A DNA stretch of 64,000 bases from an uncultured Eubacteriales bacterium (lineage in GTDB: Bacteria; Bacillota; Clostridia; Oscillospirales; Acutalibacteraceae). Location of the stretch: assembly GCA_900316385.1 (NCBI GenBank), contig ONCP01000002.1:62001-126000 (forward strand), in the 5' to 3' direction. Made by a program: the position numbers and the translations under genes. Shown in pieces: positions 27,101 through 35,432 of this stretch (the stretch's first letter is position 1; the number at the start of each line of letters is the position of its first letter). The notes beneath the pieces were generated by a model. It saw only the letters and a list, made by a program, of their open reading frames with translations. It had not been told where the DNA came from and ran no database searches.

Positions 27101-27937
27101 TGGAGAAAATGCTATTTCGGCAACGTCGGACTCGGTCAGAACGGCGTCTTTATGAACGGCTCTGCTGTTGACGGACTCGGCGACAGCTACACCTATGATC
27201 CCGTAAAAGACAAGGTCACTCCCTTCGGTTACACGACCTCTCTGATCGAAAACGAAAACCACATCTTCGGCGTCACGCTCCCCGGCTGTTTTATCGGCTT
27301 TACCGCATTGTATGATTATGATGACGATGATGATATAGATTGGGATTACGCCAAGAACAGATACAGAGCTTATGCTTCGGACGATGATGACAAGGATGAC
27401 GATGACAAGGACGGTGATTCGGACGAGACCGACGAAGTGGTTCAGAAAACCTACCTTGTAAAGCTCAAGAACACCAAGTCCGATCCCGAGAAGCAGACCT
27501 ACATCGACGTAAAGAAATCAGTCACGATGTACGTCAAGGGCACGACCAAGCTCGCGCCGAAGATCCGCAACGCAAAGGGCAAAACGACCTATGCTTCCTC
27601 GAACAAAAAGATCGTTACCGTGGACAAAAACGGCAAGCTCACCGCGATAAAGAGCGGCGCCGCGAAGATCACCGTCAAGAACAACGGAGTTAAGACAGTG
27701 GTAAAGGTCACGGTCAAGAACCCGACGCTCAACAAAGCTAAGCTCACCCTCAAAAAGGGCAAGAGCTTTACCCTCAAGATAAAGGGCAAGATAGGCAAGG
27801 CGATCTTCACATCGGCAAACACCAAGGTAGCCAAGGTCAGCTCGAGCGGCAAGATCACCGCCGTTTCCAAGGGAACGACAGCTATCAACGTAAAAACAAA
27901 CGGAATAAAGCTCACCTGCAAGGTGACGGTAAAATAA
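24188..27937 (+). CDS. Secreted subtilisin-like protease with kelch and Ig-like domains
   Basis: 1249 residues. Signal peptide at 1-28 (ending PAAAS), an inhibitor-like prodomain to about 125, then an S8 catalytic domain with Asp176 (VLDTGID), His222 (HGHGTHVSG) and Ser606 (GGTSMAAP). About 250 residues between the oxyanion Asn region and Ser606 form an inserted domain, so the catalytic domain is unusually long. Residues about 790-1030 look like kelch/propeller repeats; an Asp-rich linker (about 1040-1085) leads to two BIG2-type Ig-like repeats at the C-terminus. Probably secreted and cell-wall associated. GGAGGA precedes the ATG 30 bases after rnfB, with no promoter or terminator seen between, so read-through from rnf is possible. 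Confidence 0.9.
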   Translation: MKLFRKCLGLALSGVMLVGSAAVPAAASVFEKKDYSGYDYIEGEAIVVLKDDASGIYTKKNKSAAAYGSGISLENSYNIDADAKDKDSLKLAVVKSDKLSTAQLIPKLEQRSGVDFAVPNFRAKVCDITDDTYSSFQWALENKGHQGGKDGCDIKPQALWDKAKDNENEVLVAVLDTGIDFDHEDLKDVIWTNPFGSKLVGKHGYDFTYANSDGEPRDDHGHGTHVSGIIAGMGDNQKGISGINKSSVKILPIKCLDAEGSMALDTEIAALDYLARAVKLGANITAVNCSWGGIGDASEKKLYEKIFSELGSKGVISVFAAGNESADISEEQSSIFGDGYVLPAAINCDTKITVAASDEKDGLAGFSNYSEKFVDVAAPGTQILSCVHENTFNPSIYSVQQKAELVKEIQDYNGELKDGDFGYPVVNKNGSSIYPISENIKVEQGDRFFGDSGKSVKISFTDEKIETEEKANVEETETDSELYFYSFELPFTLDNKLDPYSVSFMFSGSQGIEWVVLDVPADKEITAAEVNSFLIIGGGYGEDWDHYQYRIEPKKQRNYTRSTDRKLVFFAYANGGDSICIDDFAVSKQGVEEEEFGKYDFKGGTSMAAPYVTGAAALVKRAYPDFDVKDIISVICQTGRYSEALEGKLRNPRVLCLDDADKVPPMITSAKYSSDGKSIEINGRLDGVTTVKIDGTEVSPTSKTDDKITIPDKGWNVKTVTITVESESGSSRCKTFLTKQKVFPETDRVIGKPSWDSQLIPINADDKAYFLDAYSGNLSRLKYDIKSNFYYYDEEVAEINVKKLVEKKSTVTFNGAVYLNNKIYFTAIAEIKSSDYTIGYDSFFGYYDLSKKKAVRLCDYPDAPTAGISLAKLGKKFYIIGGYDSNNQVCKDDVFKYDSKSKSFKLLGEKLPVPRAHTKFCEYNGVLVGAYGAQDNGKMPQIITFDGSKWKTSSVKLESYDTIDIELFPGNWRKCYFGNVGLGQNGVFMNGSAVDGLGDSYTYDPVKDKVTPFGYTTSLIENENHIFGVTLPGCFIGFTALYDYDDDDDIDWDYAKNRYRAYASDDDDKDDDDKDGDSDETDEVVQKTYLVKLKNTKSDPEKQTYIDVKKSVTMYVKGTTKLAPKIRNAKGKTTYASSNKKIVTVDKNGKLTAIKSGAAKITVKNNGVKTVVKVTVKNPTLNKAKLTLKKGKSFTLKIKGKIGKAIFTSANTKVAKVSSSGKITAVSKGTTAINVKTNGIKLTCKVTVK

Positions 27938-27940
27938 GAA

Positions 27941-27966
27941 AAAGCTCCCGATTCGGGAGCTTTTTT
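27941..27966. terminator. Terminator between subtilase and fbp
   Basis: Perfect stem AAAGCTCCCG / CGGGAGCTTT, 3-base loop, then TTTTTT; convergent genes on both sides. Confidence 0.9.
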
Positions 27967-27982
27967 ACTTGTGTTTTGGGAT

Positions 27983-29857
27983 TCACCGCTTGCTTCTGTA
28001 CAGCTCAAGCAGCTCTTTTAGGTCGTTTATCTCAGCTTGTATCCTGCCGCCGTTGTCTGTGTCGGAGACCATCATCCTGTGCTTTTCGGTCTCGACTATC
28101 TCGGAGCTGGAGTGGATGTCCTTGTTGCTGTTGATCGCCTCGGTGACGCTTTCAAAGGGCTCGTGAGCCTTGAGCCTGAGGCCGTGAGAATTGTAGATCA
28201 GCGTGTAGCCCGCGATCCCCGTCTTTTCGTGATAATCGCGGCAGAAGCCGCCGTCGATCACAAGCAGTCTGCCGTTTGCCCTTATCGGCAGCTCTCCGCG
28301 CTTGGTTCTTACGGGGGTGTGACCGTTGATGATGTGAGCGGTTTTTCCCTCAAGCCCGAATTCCGAGAGCAGCTCTACGCAGGTTTTCTCGGTTTTGTAA
28401 AAATCGTAGTATGGGTTTTGTTCCTCGACCCAAGCCGAGCTGTCGTCAATAAACGCCCGTTCAAAGGTCTTTATATTGCGGCCGCAAAGCGGAGATTTTC
28501 TGCCGCACCACAGGTACCACATAAAGTCGATATCCCTTTGAGTTCTGTGCTTGCCGTAAAACGCGTAACGCGCCTTTTTGTCGGCAAAGTCAAAATACGC
28601 TTTTCCGCTCAGTCTTTGGTCGAATATCCCGATCTCGTCAAGCGAGCCGTCCCTTGTGAGCGGAACACAGCCGTGATACAGCAGATTTCCGTTGAACACA
28701 GTGTACATACCGCCGTTTTCGTAGAGAAAATCGACGTGCTTTCTCAGCCTTACGCTTGCGAGGAAGGAGTTTTTCAGCCCGTCGATGACTTCCGTCTCGC
28801 CATCCGTGAGCTTGTAGGGGTCATCGGGGTCGATCGTCGGGAAATCAAGGTCGTTGAGCTTATATGTCTTGCCCTCGGACACTATCGTCCCGTTTTCAAG
28901 GTCAAGCGACTTGAGCAGCAGTCTGTCGTTCATATCATAGTCGGGATTTCGCTTTATCACAAGCCCCTCAAGCTTGAACTGGATCACGGAGATCGCCTTG
29001 AGCGCGGCGTCCATCGGAGCTTTGTCGGCGTAGACGTTCTCGGCGAACAACGCCAGCCGTCTCAGGCTTATTCCGTAGCCGTTCTCCAGTGTTCGTAGGG
29101 TGTTGTATTTGATAGCGTTTCGGACGACGTTCGCGATACACGCCTTGCTTCCGCAGGCGGCGCCCATCCATAGGATGTCGTGGTTGCCCCACTCGATGTC
29201 GAGCGAATGGTGGGTCATAAGAAGATCGATGATCTTCTCCGCGGACTCGCCTCTGTCAAAGATATCGCCCACGATATGAAGATGATCGACCGCGAGCCGC
29301 TTGATCAGCTCCGCCAGCGAAATCGTGAAATCCTCGGCGTCAACATCGATAACGGTGTCAAGTATGATGTTGTGATAACGCACCTGATTGTCGTCCTCGT
29401 CCTTTTGGGCGTGCAAAAGCTCGTCAAGGATATATTCGTAATCCTCGGGCATAGCTTTTCTGACCTTTGAACGCGTGTATTTTGAGGAAAGCGCTCCCGC
29501 AAGCTCGATAAGGCGGTTGATAGTTTCGCGATACCACTGCGGAGTGGCGTTGCCCGCGCGGCGGATCAGAGTCAGCTTCTTCTCGGGGTAATATATCAGC
29601 GTGCAAAGCTCCTTGCGCTCGTCGCGGGACAGAGTATCCGAGTAGAGCATATCCACCTTTTCGCGGATAACGCCCGAGCAGTTGTTGAGGATATGGCAGA
29701 AAGCCTTGTATTCGCCGTGTATGTCGCTCATAAAATGCTCGGTGCCCTTGGGCAGATTAAGAATGGCGCTGAGATTGATTATCTCTCGTGTAACCGACCG
29801 CGCCGTGGGGTATTTCTCAGACAAAAGCCTGAGATATTTTAGCCTTTCGTCAGTCAT
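27983..29857 (-). CDS. fbp: Fructose-1,6-bisphosphatase, class III
   Basis: 624 residues, normal for the Firmicute class III enzyme of gluconeogenesis. Metallophosphoesterase motifs are seen: DIHGEYKAF, GDIFDRG, GNHD and INGHTPV. It hydrolyses fructose 1,6-bisphosphate in the cytoplasm. The start at 29857 (MTDERLKYL) has AAGGTGAT upstream; the frame is open a further 64 codons into the upp region without a start signal. It follows upp on the same strand but a terminator lies between. Confidence 0.95.
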   Translation of the reverse strand: MTDERLKYLRLLSEKYPTARSVTREIINLSAILNLPKGTEHFMSDIHGEYKAFCHILNNCSGVIREKVDMLYSDTLSRDERKELCTLIYYPEKKLTLIRRAGNATPQWYRETINRLIELAGALSSKYTRSKVRKAMPEDYEYILDELLHAQKDEDDNQVRYHNIILDTVIDVDAEDFTISLAELIKRLAVDHLHIVGDIFDRGESAEKIIDLLMTHHSLDIEWGNHDILWMGAACGSKACIANVVRNAIKYNTLRTLENGYGISLRRLALFAENVYADKAPMDAALKAISVIQFKLEGLVIKRNPDYDMNDRLLLKSLDLENGTIVSEGKTYKLNDLDFPTIDPDDPYKLTDGETEVIDGLKNSFLASVRLRKHVDFLYENGGMYTVFNGNLLYHGCVPLTRDGSLDEIGIFDQRLSGKAYFDFADKKARYAFYGKHRTQRDIDFMWYLWCGRKSPLCGRNIKTFERAFIDDSSAWVEEQNPYYDFYKTEKTCVELLSEFGLEGKTAHIINGHTPVRTKRGELPIRANGRLLVIDGGFCRDYHEKTGIAGYTLIYNSHGLRLKAHEPFESVTEAINSNKDIHSSSEIVETEKHRMMVSDTDNGGRIQAEINDLKELLELYRSKR

Positions 29858-29887
29858 TATATCACCTTGCTTCAAGAGTAAAACAAA

Positions 29888-29918
29888 GGGGCTGCCGATC
29901 GCGGCAACCCCGTTTGCG
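29888..29918 (-). terminator. upp terminator
   Basis: GGGGTTGCCG / CGGCAGCCCC stem read on the minus strand, followed by TTTGTTTT, between upp and fbp. Confidence 0.8.
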
Positions 29919-29921
29919 CAG

Positions 29922-30551
29922 TTATTTAGTACCGAAGATCCTGTCGCCCGCGTCGCCCAAACCGGGGCAGATGTAGGCGTTTTCGTTGAGGCAGCGATCC
30001 ATACATCCGATGTACAATTCAACGTCGGGATGCGCCTTTGTAAACGCATCTACTCCTTCGGGAGCCGCGATAATGCACATACACTTAATGTCCTTGCCGC
30101 CCTGTTTTTTGATTTCGCTGACAGCGTCGATAAGCGAGCCGCCTGTGGCGAGCATCGGGTCGACTACCACGATAAGTCTTCTGTCGATAATGGGAGGAAG
30201 CTTACAGTAGTAGGAATGAGGCAAATGGGTTTCCTCATCGCGATACATACCGATATGACCGACTTTAGCCAAAGGAACAAGCTCCAGCATACCGTTGACC
30301 ATTCCTAAACCCGCTCTGAGGATAGGAACGATTGCCAGCTTCTTACCGTCAATAATCGGCTGAACGGTGTCCTCGATAGGAGTTTTTATTTCAATATCAG
30401 TTGTTTTCAAATCACTGAGAGCCTCATAACCCATAAGTATGGTGATTTCCTCAACCAAGCTTCTGAAATCGTTAGTAACCGTGGTGTCCATACGGAGCAT
30501 AGTTATTTTGTGCTTGATCAGAGGGTGAGTCATAATATGTACGTTGTTCAT
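29922..30551 (-). CDS. upp: Uracil phosphoribosyltransferase
   Basis: 209 residues. Converts uracil and PRPP to UMP. PRPP-binding loop DPMLATGGS and the uracil-binding C-terminal segment [12 protein letters not shown] are present. The ATG at 30551 was chosen because AAAGGA lies 7 bases upstream; the ATG nine bases earlier overlaps that site. Divergent from a uracil permease gene, forming a salvage pair. Confidence 0.97.
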   Translation of the reverse strand: MNNVHIMTHPLIKHKITMLRMDTTVTNDFRSLVEEITILMGYEALSDLKTTDIEIKTPIEDTVQPIIDGKKLAIVPILRAGLGMVNGMLELVPLAKVGHIGMYRDEETHLPHSYYCKLPPIIDRRLIVVVDPMLATGGSLIDAVSEIKKQGGKDIKCMCIIAAPEGVDAFTKAHPDVELYIGCMDRCLNENAYICPGLGDAGDRIFGTK

Positions 30552-30582
30552 TGTATACATCCTTTCATATGGTTATAGTTTA

Positions 30583-30611
30583 ATATTACAAAAAAGAACG
30601 CCAAAAGTCAA
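30583..30611 (-). promoter_or_regulatory. upp promoter
   Basis: Minus strand TTGACT (30611-30606), 17-base spacer, TAATAT (30588-30583). Confidence 0.75.
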
Positions 30612-30660
30612 CCGACAGACGGTAAAAAAGCCGAAATATATCTAATTTAAGGAAAAACTG

Positions 30661-30689
30661 TTGTAATATCGCGCTTTTTTCTATATAAT
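30661..30689 (+). promoter_or_regulatory. uraA promoter
   Basis: TTGTAA (30661-30666), 17-base spacer, TATAAT (30684-30689). No PyrR-type leader structure recognised in the short leader. Confidence 0.7.
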
Positions 30690-30737
30690 GTCTATTTGGT
30701 ACGCTTGAATACACATTTTTTTAAGGAGGAAAAGATA

Positions 30738-32096
30738 ATGAAAATGATTTACGGCGTAAAAGATAAGCCGAAATTCCCCGCGATCCTCGTTTTCGCGTTC
30801 CAGCAGCTTCTTGCCATTATGGCGGCTACTATCGCGGTCCCGATGATCGTCGGCAACGGAATGAGCACCTCGGCGGCGCTCTTCGGCGCGGGTATCGGCA
30901 CGCTGGTTTACGTAGCTTTTACAAGAGCTAAAAGCCCCGTATTCCTCGGTTCGTCCTTCGCGTTCCTCGGCTCCATGGCTTCCGCCTTCGGCGGCGGCGT
31001 AGCGGTCGGACTCGGCTATCTCGGACTTATCATAGGCGCGGTTCTGGCAGGTCTTGTTTATGTGGTTATCGCCATCATCGTCAAGGCGGTCGGAGTCAAC
31101 TGGGTATCAAAGCTTATGCCCGCTGTCGTTATCGGTCCTACGGTAGCGATCATCGGACTTTCGCTCGCTGGCAACGCCATCGGCGACCTCGGCGCTACCG
31201 ACGCTAACTTCGCGGCAGCCGACACATCCGTTAACGTGTACATCAAGATCATCTGCGGCGTGATTACACTCGCCGTTACAATGCTCTGCTCCGTTTACGG
31301 CAAGAAAATGGGCAAGCTTATCCCGTTTATCATCGGTATCCTCGCGGGCTACGCCGCGGCTTCCGTGTTCTTTGTGATCGGAAACGCCACAGGTAGCGAC
31401 GCGCTCAAGGTTATCGACTATACCGCGCTCACCTCTTTATTCGATAAAATATCGATCAACAGCTTTGTAGCGCTTCCCGACTTCACGTTCTTCAAGGCGT
31501 TCGGCTCGTTCGATCAGTTCTCTCCCGCTTATCTCGGAACTATCGCGGTCGCGTACATTCCCGTCGCGTTCGTTGTATTCGCCGAGCACATCGCGGATCA
31601 CAAGAACCTCTCCTCGATCATTGAGCATGATCTTCTCAAGGATCCCGGTCTTTCCAACACGCTCCTCGGCGACGGCGTCGGTTCAATGGTAGGCGCCGTG
31701 TTCGGCGGCTGTCCCAACACTACCTACGGCGAGTCCGTCGGCTGTGTGGCGATCACAAAGAACGCTTCCGTAAGAACGATCATCGTTACAGCGATCGAGG
31801 CTATGCTCATCTCGTTCATCGCTCCCTTCGTCGGCTTCCTTTCCACGATCCCGTCCTGTGTAATGGGCGGCGTTTGTGTGGCTCTCTACGGCTTCATCGC
31901 CGTTTCGGGTCTTAAAATGCTCCAGAAGGTTGACCTTGATGACAACCGCAACCTCTTTACCGCGTCCGTTATCCTTATCGCGGGCGTAGGCGGAATGGTT
32001 CTCAAGTTCGGTAATGTCACGATCACCGAGGTAGCCTGCGCGCTGATTCTCGGTATCCTTACCAACATTATGCTCGGCAGAAAAAAGAGCAAATAA
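30738..32096 (+). CDS. uraA: Uracil permease, NCS2 family
   Basis: 452 residues, about 14 hydrophobic segments. Family signatures include AFQQLLAIMAATIAVP near the N-terminus and the FGGCPNTTYGESVG motif of nucleobase:cation symporters. A ribosome site (AAGGAGG) is 8 bases before the ATG. Placement next to upp makes uracil the likely substrate, though xanthine permeases share the fold. Confidence 0.93.
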   Translation: MKMIYGVKDKPKFPAILVFAFQQLLAIMAATIAVPMIVGNGMSTSAALFGAGIGTLVYVAFTRAKSPVFLGSSFAFLGSMASAFGGGVAVGLGYLGLIIGAVLAGLVYVVIAIIVKAVGVNWVSKLMPAVVIGPTVAIIGLSLAGNAIGDLGATDANFAAADTSVNVYIKIICGVITLAVTMLCSVYGKKMGKLIPFIIGILAGYAAASVFFVIGNATGSDALKVIDYTALTSLFDKISINSFVALPDFTFFKAFGSFDQFSPAYLGTIAVAYIPVAFVVFAEHIADHKNLSSIIEHDLLKDPGLSNTLLGDGVGSMVGAVFGGCPNTTYGESVGCVAITKNASVRTIIVTAIEAMLISFIAPFVGFLSTIPSCVMGGVCVALYGFIAVSGLKMLQKVDLDDNRNLFTASVILIAGVGGMVLKFGNVTITEVACALILGILTNIMLGRKKSK

Positions 32097-32113
32097 GGAA
32101 AAGCACAGAATAA

Positions 32114-32144
32114 AAGCCGTCGCGTCAGCGGCGGCTTATTTTTT
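32114..32144. terminator. uraA terminator
   Basis: Perfect-to-wobble stem AAGCCGTCGC / GCGGCGGCTT with GTCA loop, then ATTTTTTT. The stop codon of the convergent mecA-like gene lies in the loop. Confidence 0.85.
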
Positions 32145-32667
32145 TGATTATCTCGCGCGCGTCGCCGAGCGGCTTGCCCGCCTCTCGGAGCTTTGCCGCG
32201 CGAATCTTTGAACAGTAATATGTTTCGGAAAATTCACCGAGAATAAAAGCAAGCCGCGAAGATAGTTTTTCGGGAGCCAGCAGATAATATCCGCCTTCGT
32301 ATAAAAACAACTCGCTTTCGGGCAGACCTTCCGCGTTATCCAAGGCGGAAAGCAGAGCCTCGGCGTCGTCAAAAACACAGCAGAAAAGCTTGTCGGACCT
32401 TTTGATCCTGTACACCCTGCGCTTCTTTTCTTTCAGCGTCAGCAAAATCAGGCAGCCGCTCTTGTGCGGCAGAGCCTCGACCACCATTTTCTTATTTCGG
32501 GCGTTCAGCCCTGTTTTGGAGCACGCGAGCGAAAGCAGCCTCGACAGGATCCGTCTTGAATGAGGGTCGTCAAAGCCCATTGTTCCGTATTCAAGGGAAA
32601 AATCCTTCATATCGCTGTTTTTCAGCATTATCAAAACCTTGCCCGAATCGATCTGTTCAATCGTCAC
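32125..32667 (-). CDS. MecA-like adaptor protein
   Basis: 180 residues. The N-terminus MTIEQIDSGKVLIML and the pattern of the next 60 residues fit the MecA/NluS adaptor family, which brings substrates to ClpC in the Clp protease system. The C-terminal half (DAEALLSALD ... YYLL) also matches the usual two-domain layout. A GTG start at 32667 with GGGTGG 5 bases upstream is preferred over the GTG three codons earlier because MecA proteins begin M-x-I-E. Assigned by overall pattern, not by catalytic residues. Confidence 0.6.
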   Translation of the reverse strand: MTIEQIDSGKVLIMLKNSDMKDFSLEYGTMGFDDPHSRRILSRLLSLACSKTGLNARNKKMVVEALPHKSGCLILLTLKEKKRRVYRIKRSDKLFCCVFDDAEALLSALDNAEGLPESELFLYEGGYYLLAPEKLSSRLAFILGEFSETYYCSKIRAAKLREAGKPLGDAREIIKKISRR

Positions 32668-32810
32668 AATAACCACCCGTTCATATAATATGACCTGAAC
32701 GGGCTGTTTGCAAGCAATAAATTTTGGAAACTATTTTTTTCCTTTTTTCATTGCTTAATTGACTGTGTCTGTGTTATTATAAATATATTAAAGAAAACGG
32801 GAGTGATACT

Positions 32811-34346
32811 ATGCCAAAATGGTTAAAAGACGCTATTTTTTATGAAATATATCCCCAGAGCTTTTATGACAGCAACGGCGACGGAATAGGTGATATAAAC
32901 GGAATCATCGAGAAACTCGATTATGTCAAAGGCCTCGGCTGTAACGCTATCTGGCTCAATCCTGTATACGATTCTCCCTTCAAGGACGCGGGCTATGACG
33001 TAAGGAATTACAAAAAGGTCGCTCCGCGCTACGGCACGAATCGGGATTTGGTGAACCTTATCGAAACGGCGCACAAGAAAAAGATCCGCATTATTCTCGA
33101 CCTTGTTCCCGGGCACACCTCGGACACTCACCCGTGGTTCAAGCAGTCCCGTCAGGCAAAGAAAAACAAATTCACCAACAGATACATATTTACCGACAAC
33201 GTCTGGAACGCTCCTCCCGAGTACCGCTTGATGTGCGGACTGTGCGAGCGCGACGGCAACTATATGGTCAATTATTTCAGCTCGCAGCCTGCGCTCAACT
33301 ACGGTTTTGCCGAGATCACACACCCCGAATGGCAGCTGCCGATGGATCATCCCGACTGCAAGGCTACCGTTGAGGCGCTCAAGGAGATAATGCGCTTCTG
33401 GCTCGATCAGGGCGCCGACGGCTTCCGTGTTGATATGGCGGATTCTCTTGTAAAGAACGACGACACAAAGGAGCCTACTGCAACGATCTGGGCTGATATC
33501 CGCGAGATGATGGACAGGGAATACCCCGACGCGGCGCTTATCAGCGAATGGTGCAATCCTCCCGTCGCGGTCAACAAGGCGGGCTTCCATTCCGATTTCT
33601 ATCTTGACCACTTCGGCAACGGCTACAACGCGCTTTTCAGAGCGGGCAACTGGGGCGACAAGGCTTTCTTCAACAAAAACGGCGAGGGCAACATTCGCGC
33701 CTTCACCGATGAATATGTCAAGGGCTATCTTGAGACCAAAGACAAGGGCTATATCAGCTTCATCACCTGCAACCACGACACACCGCGTCTCACCGCTTAT
33801 CTTGACAACGAGGCGATCAAGATCGCCTACGCGACGATCTTCACGCTCCCAGGCGTTCCGTTCCTTTATTACGGCGACGAGATCGGTATGCGCTATCTCA
33901 AAGACATCACGAGCGTTGAGGGCGGTTACAGCCGTACGGGCTCGCGTTCTCCGATGCAGTGGCGCAAGGGCAAGAACTTCGGCTTCTCCGAGAGCGACAC
34001 GACCTACATCCCCGTCGACCCCGACGCGAACGCTCCTACGGTCGAGAACCAGCGCCGAAAGAAGGACAGCATCTATAAGGTCGTAAAGGACATTATCAAG
34101 CTGAGAAAGAAGAACCCCGAGCTCGGCAGCGAGGGCGGTTTTGAGGTGCTTTACGCTGAGGAAAACTCCTTCCCCTTCGTCTACAAAAGAGGTAAATTCA
34201 TTATTATGGTCAATCCCCTCGACCGTCTTGCCGACGTTCGCTTTGATTACGAGGTCAAGAACGAGCTTTACAAAATCGGCGAGTACGTTCAGTCATGGGA
34301 AAAGATGACCCTCAGCCCCCAGAGCTTTGTGATCGTTGAGGTTTAA
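32811..34346 (+). CDS. GH13 alpha-glucosidase / alpha-amylase-family enzyme
   Basis: 511 residues, no signal peptide, so cytoplasmic. Starts with the GH13 oligosaccharide-hydrolase signature FYEIYPQSF and SNGDGIGDINGI; the conserved regions follow: nucleophile Asp in DGFRVDMAD, acid/base Glu in LISEW, and the CNHDTPR transition-state motif. A (beta/alpha)8 barrel plus small C-terminal beta domain. The QSF...GDGIGD type is close to oligo-1,6-glucosidases and trehalulose/trehalose-type enzymes; which alpha-glucoside it takes cannot be told. Single gene with its own terminator; the upstream TTGCTT/TATTAT pair is a poor promoter match. Confidence 0.9.
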   Translation: MPKWLKDAIFYEIYPQSFYDSNGDGIGDINGIIEKLDYVKGLGCNAIWLNPVYDSPFKDAGYDVRNYKKVAPRYGTNRDLVNLIETAHKKKIRIILDLVPGHTSDTHPWFKQSRQAKKNKFTNRYIFTDNVWNAPPEYRLMCGLCERDGNYMVNYFSSQPALNYGFAEITHPEWQLPMDHPDCKATVEALKEIMRFWLDQGADGFRVDMADSLVKNDDTKEPTATIWADIREMMDREYPDAALISEWCNPPVAVNKAGFHSDFYLDHFGNGYNALFRAGNWGDKAFFNKNGEGNIRAFTDEYVKGYLETKDKGYISFITCNHDTPRLTAYLDNEAIKIAYATIFTLPGVPFLYYGDEIGMRYLKDITSVEGGYSRTGSRSPMQWRKGKNFGFSESDTTYIPVDPDANAPTVENQRRKKDSIYKVVKDIIKLRKKNPELGSEGGFEVLYAEENSFPFVYKRGKFIIMVNPLDRLADVRFDYEVKNELYKIGEYVQSWEKMTLSPQSFVIVEV

Positions 34347-34387
34347 CGTATCCGCTTTTTGCAAGATAAGCTATTAACAAAAAAACA

Positions 34388-34417
34388 GGCAGTCGCGCTC
34401 TGACGCGACTGCCTTTT
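34388..34417. terminator. Bidirectional terminator between GH13 and trpS
   Basis: Perfect 10-bp stem GGCAGTCGCG / CGCGACTGCC followed by TTTT. Confidence 0.85.
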
Positions 34418-34424
34418 ACGTTGC

Positions 34425-35420
34425 TTAAACAAAACCTATTTTTTTCATTACCTTCGATAGAGTCCTCTGAGAAATCCTCCGCGCGATCTCGTCGGCGCTT
34501 CCGAAGCAGCTCTCAAGATACGCCTTGTCGGCTCTGAGCCTCTCGTATTCCTCCTTGATCGGACGCAAAGCCTCGACTACCGCCTCGCCTACCGCTGTCT
34601 TGAAGTCGCCGTAGCCCTTGCCCTCAAAGTCCTTTTCGATCTGTTCGCGCGAAAGCCCCGTGACAGCTCCGTAGATGTCGATCAGATTGTTTATTCCGTC
34701 TTTTCCCTCGGCATAGCGCACGCACGCCTCGCTGTCGGTCACGGCTCGCTTGAACTTCTTCATAATGACCTCGGGCGGATCGAGCAGATGAACGCAGCCG
34801 TTGACATTTTCGTCAGACTTGCTCATCTTTCTTGTCGGGTCTTGCAGGCTCATAACCCGCGCTCCTGTTTTCGGAACATACGCCTCAGGAACCTTGAACA
34901 CGTTTCCGTAAATGCCGTTGAAGCGCGTCGCGATGTCGCGGGTGAGCTCAAGGTGCTGGACCTGATCTGCGCCAACGGGTACGCAGTCCGCCTGATAAAG
35001 CAGAATGTCGGCGGCCATCAAAGACGGATAGGTGAACAGACCCGCGTTGATGTTGTCCGAGTGCTTCTGGCTTTTGTCCTTGAACTGAGTCATACGCGAA
35101 AGCTCGCCGAACTGTGTGTAGCAGTTGAGGATCCACGCGAGCTGAGCGTGAGTGCTTACGTGGCTTTGAATGAAGAACAGCGTTTTTTCAACGTCGATCC
35201 CGCACGCCAGTATCGAGGCGTAAGCGTCGAGAATGTTCTTGCGCATTTTTGCGGGCTCCTGTCTGACCGTTATCGTATGAAGGTCGGCGAGCGCGAAAAT
35301 GCAGTTGAACTCCTCTTGCATATTTACCCAATTTCTGATAGCTCCGAGATAATTTCCGAGCGTGATGGTACCGCTGGGCTGAATAAGGCTCAGCGCGATT
35401 TTTTTCTTTTCATTTTCCAT
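34425..35420 (-). CDS. trpS: Tryptophanyl-tRNA synthetase
   Basis: 331 residues, standard length for the bacterial class Ic enzyme. The TLGNYLGA segment is the HIGH-equivalent and RKMSKSDEN is the KMSKS loop; PSGTITLGN binds ATP. The ATG at 35420 follows AAGGG; a GTG three codons upstream overlaps that site. Twelve bases after the aminotransferase stop, so probably cotranscribed with it. No T-box leader is seen between them. Confidence 0.97.
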   Translation of the reverse strand: MENEKKKIALSLIQPSGTITLGNYLGAIRNWVNMQEEFNCIFALADLHTITVRQEPAKMRKNILDAYASILACGIDVEKTLFFIQSHVSTHAQLAWILNCYTQFGELSRMTQFKDKSQKHSDNINAGLFTYPSLMAADILLYQADCVPVGADQVQHLELTRDIATRFNGIYGNVFKVPEAYVPKTGARVMSLQDPTRKMSKSDENVNGCVHLLDPPEVIMKKFKRAVTDSEACVRYAEGKDGINNLIDIYGAVTGLSREQIEKDFEGKGYGDFKTAVGEAVVEALRPIKEEYERLRADKAYLESCFGSADEIARRISQRTLSKVMKKIGFV

Positions 35421-35432
35421 ATTTGTCACCCT

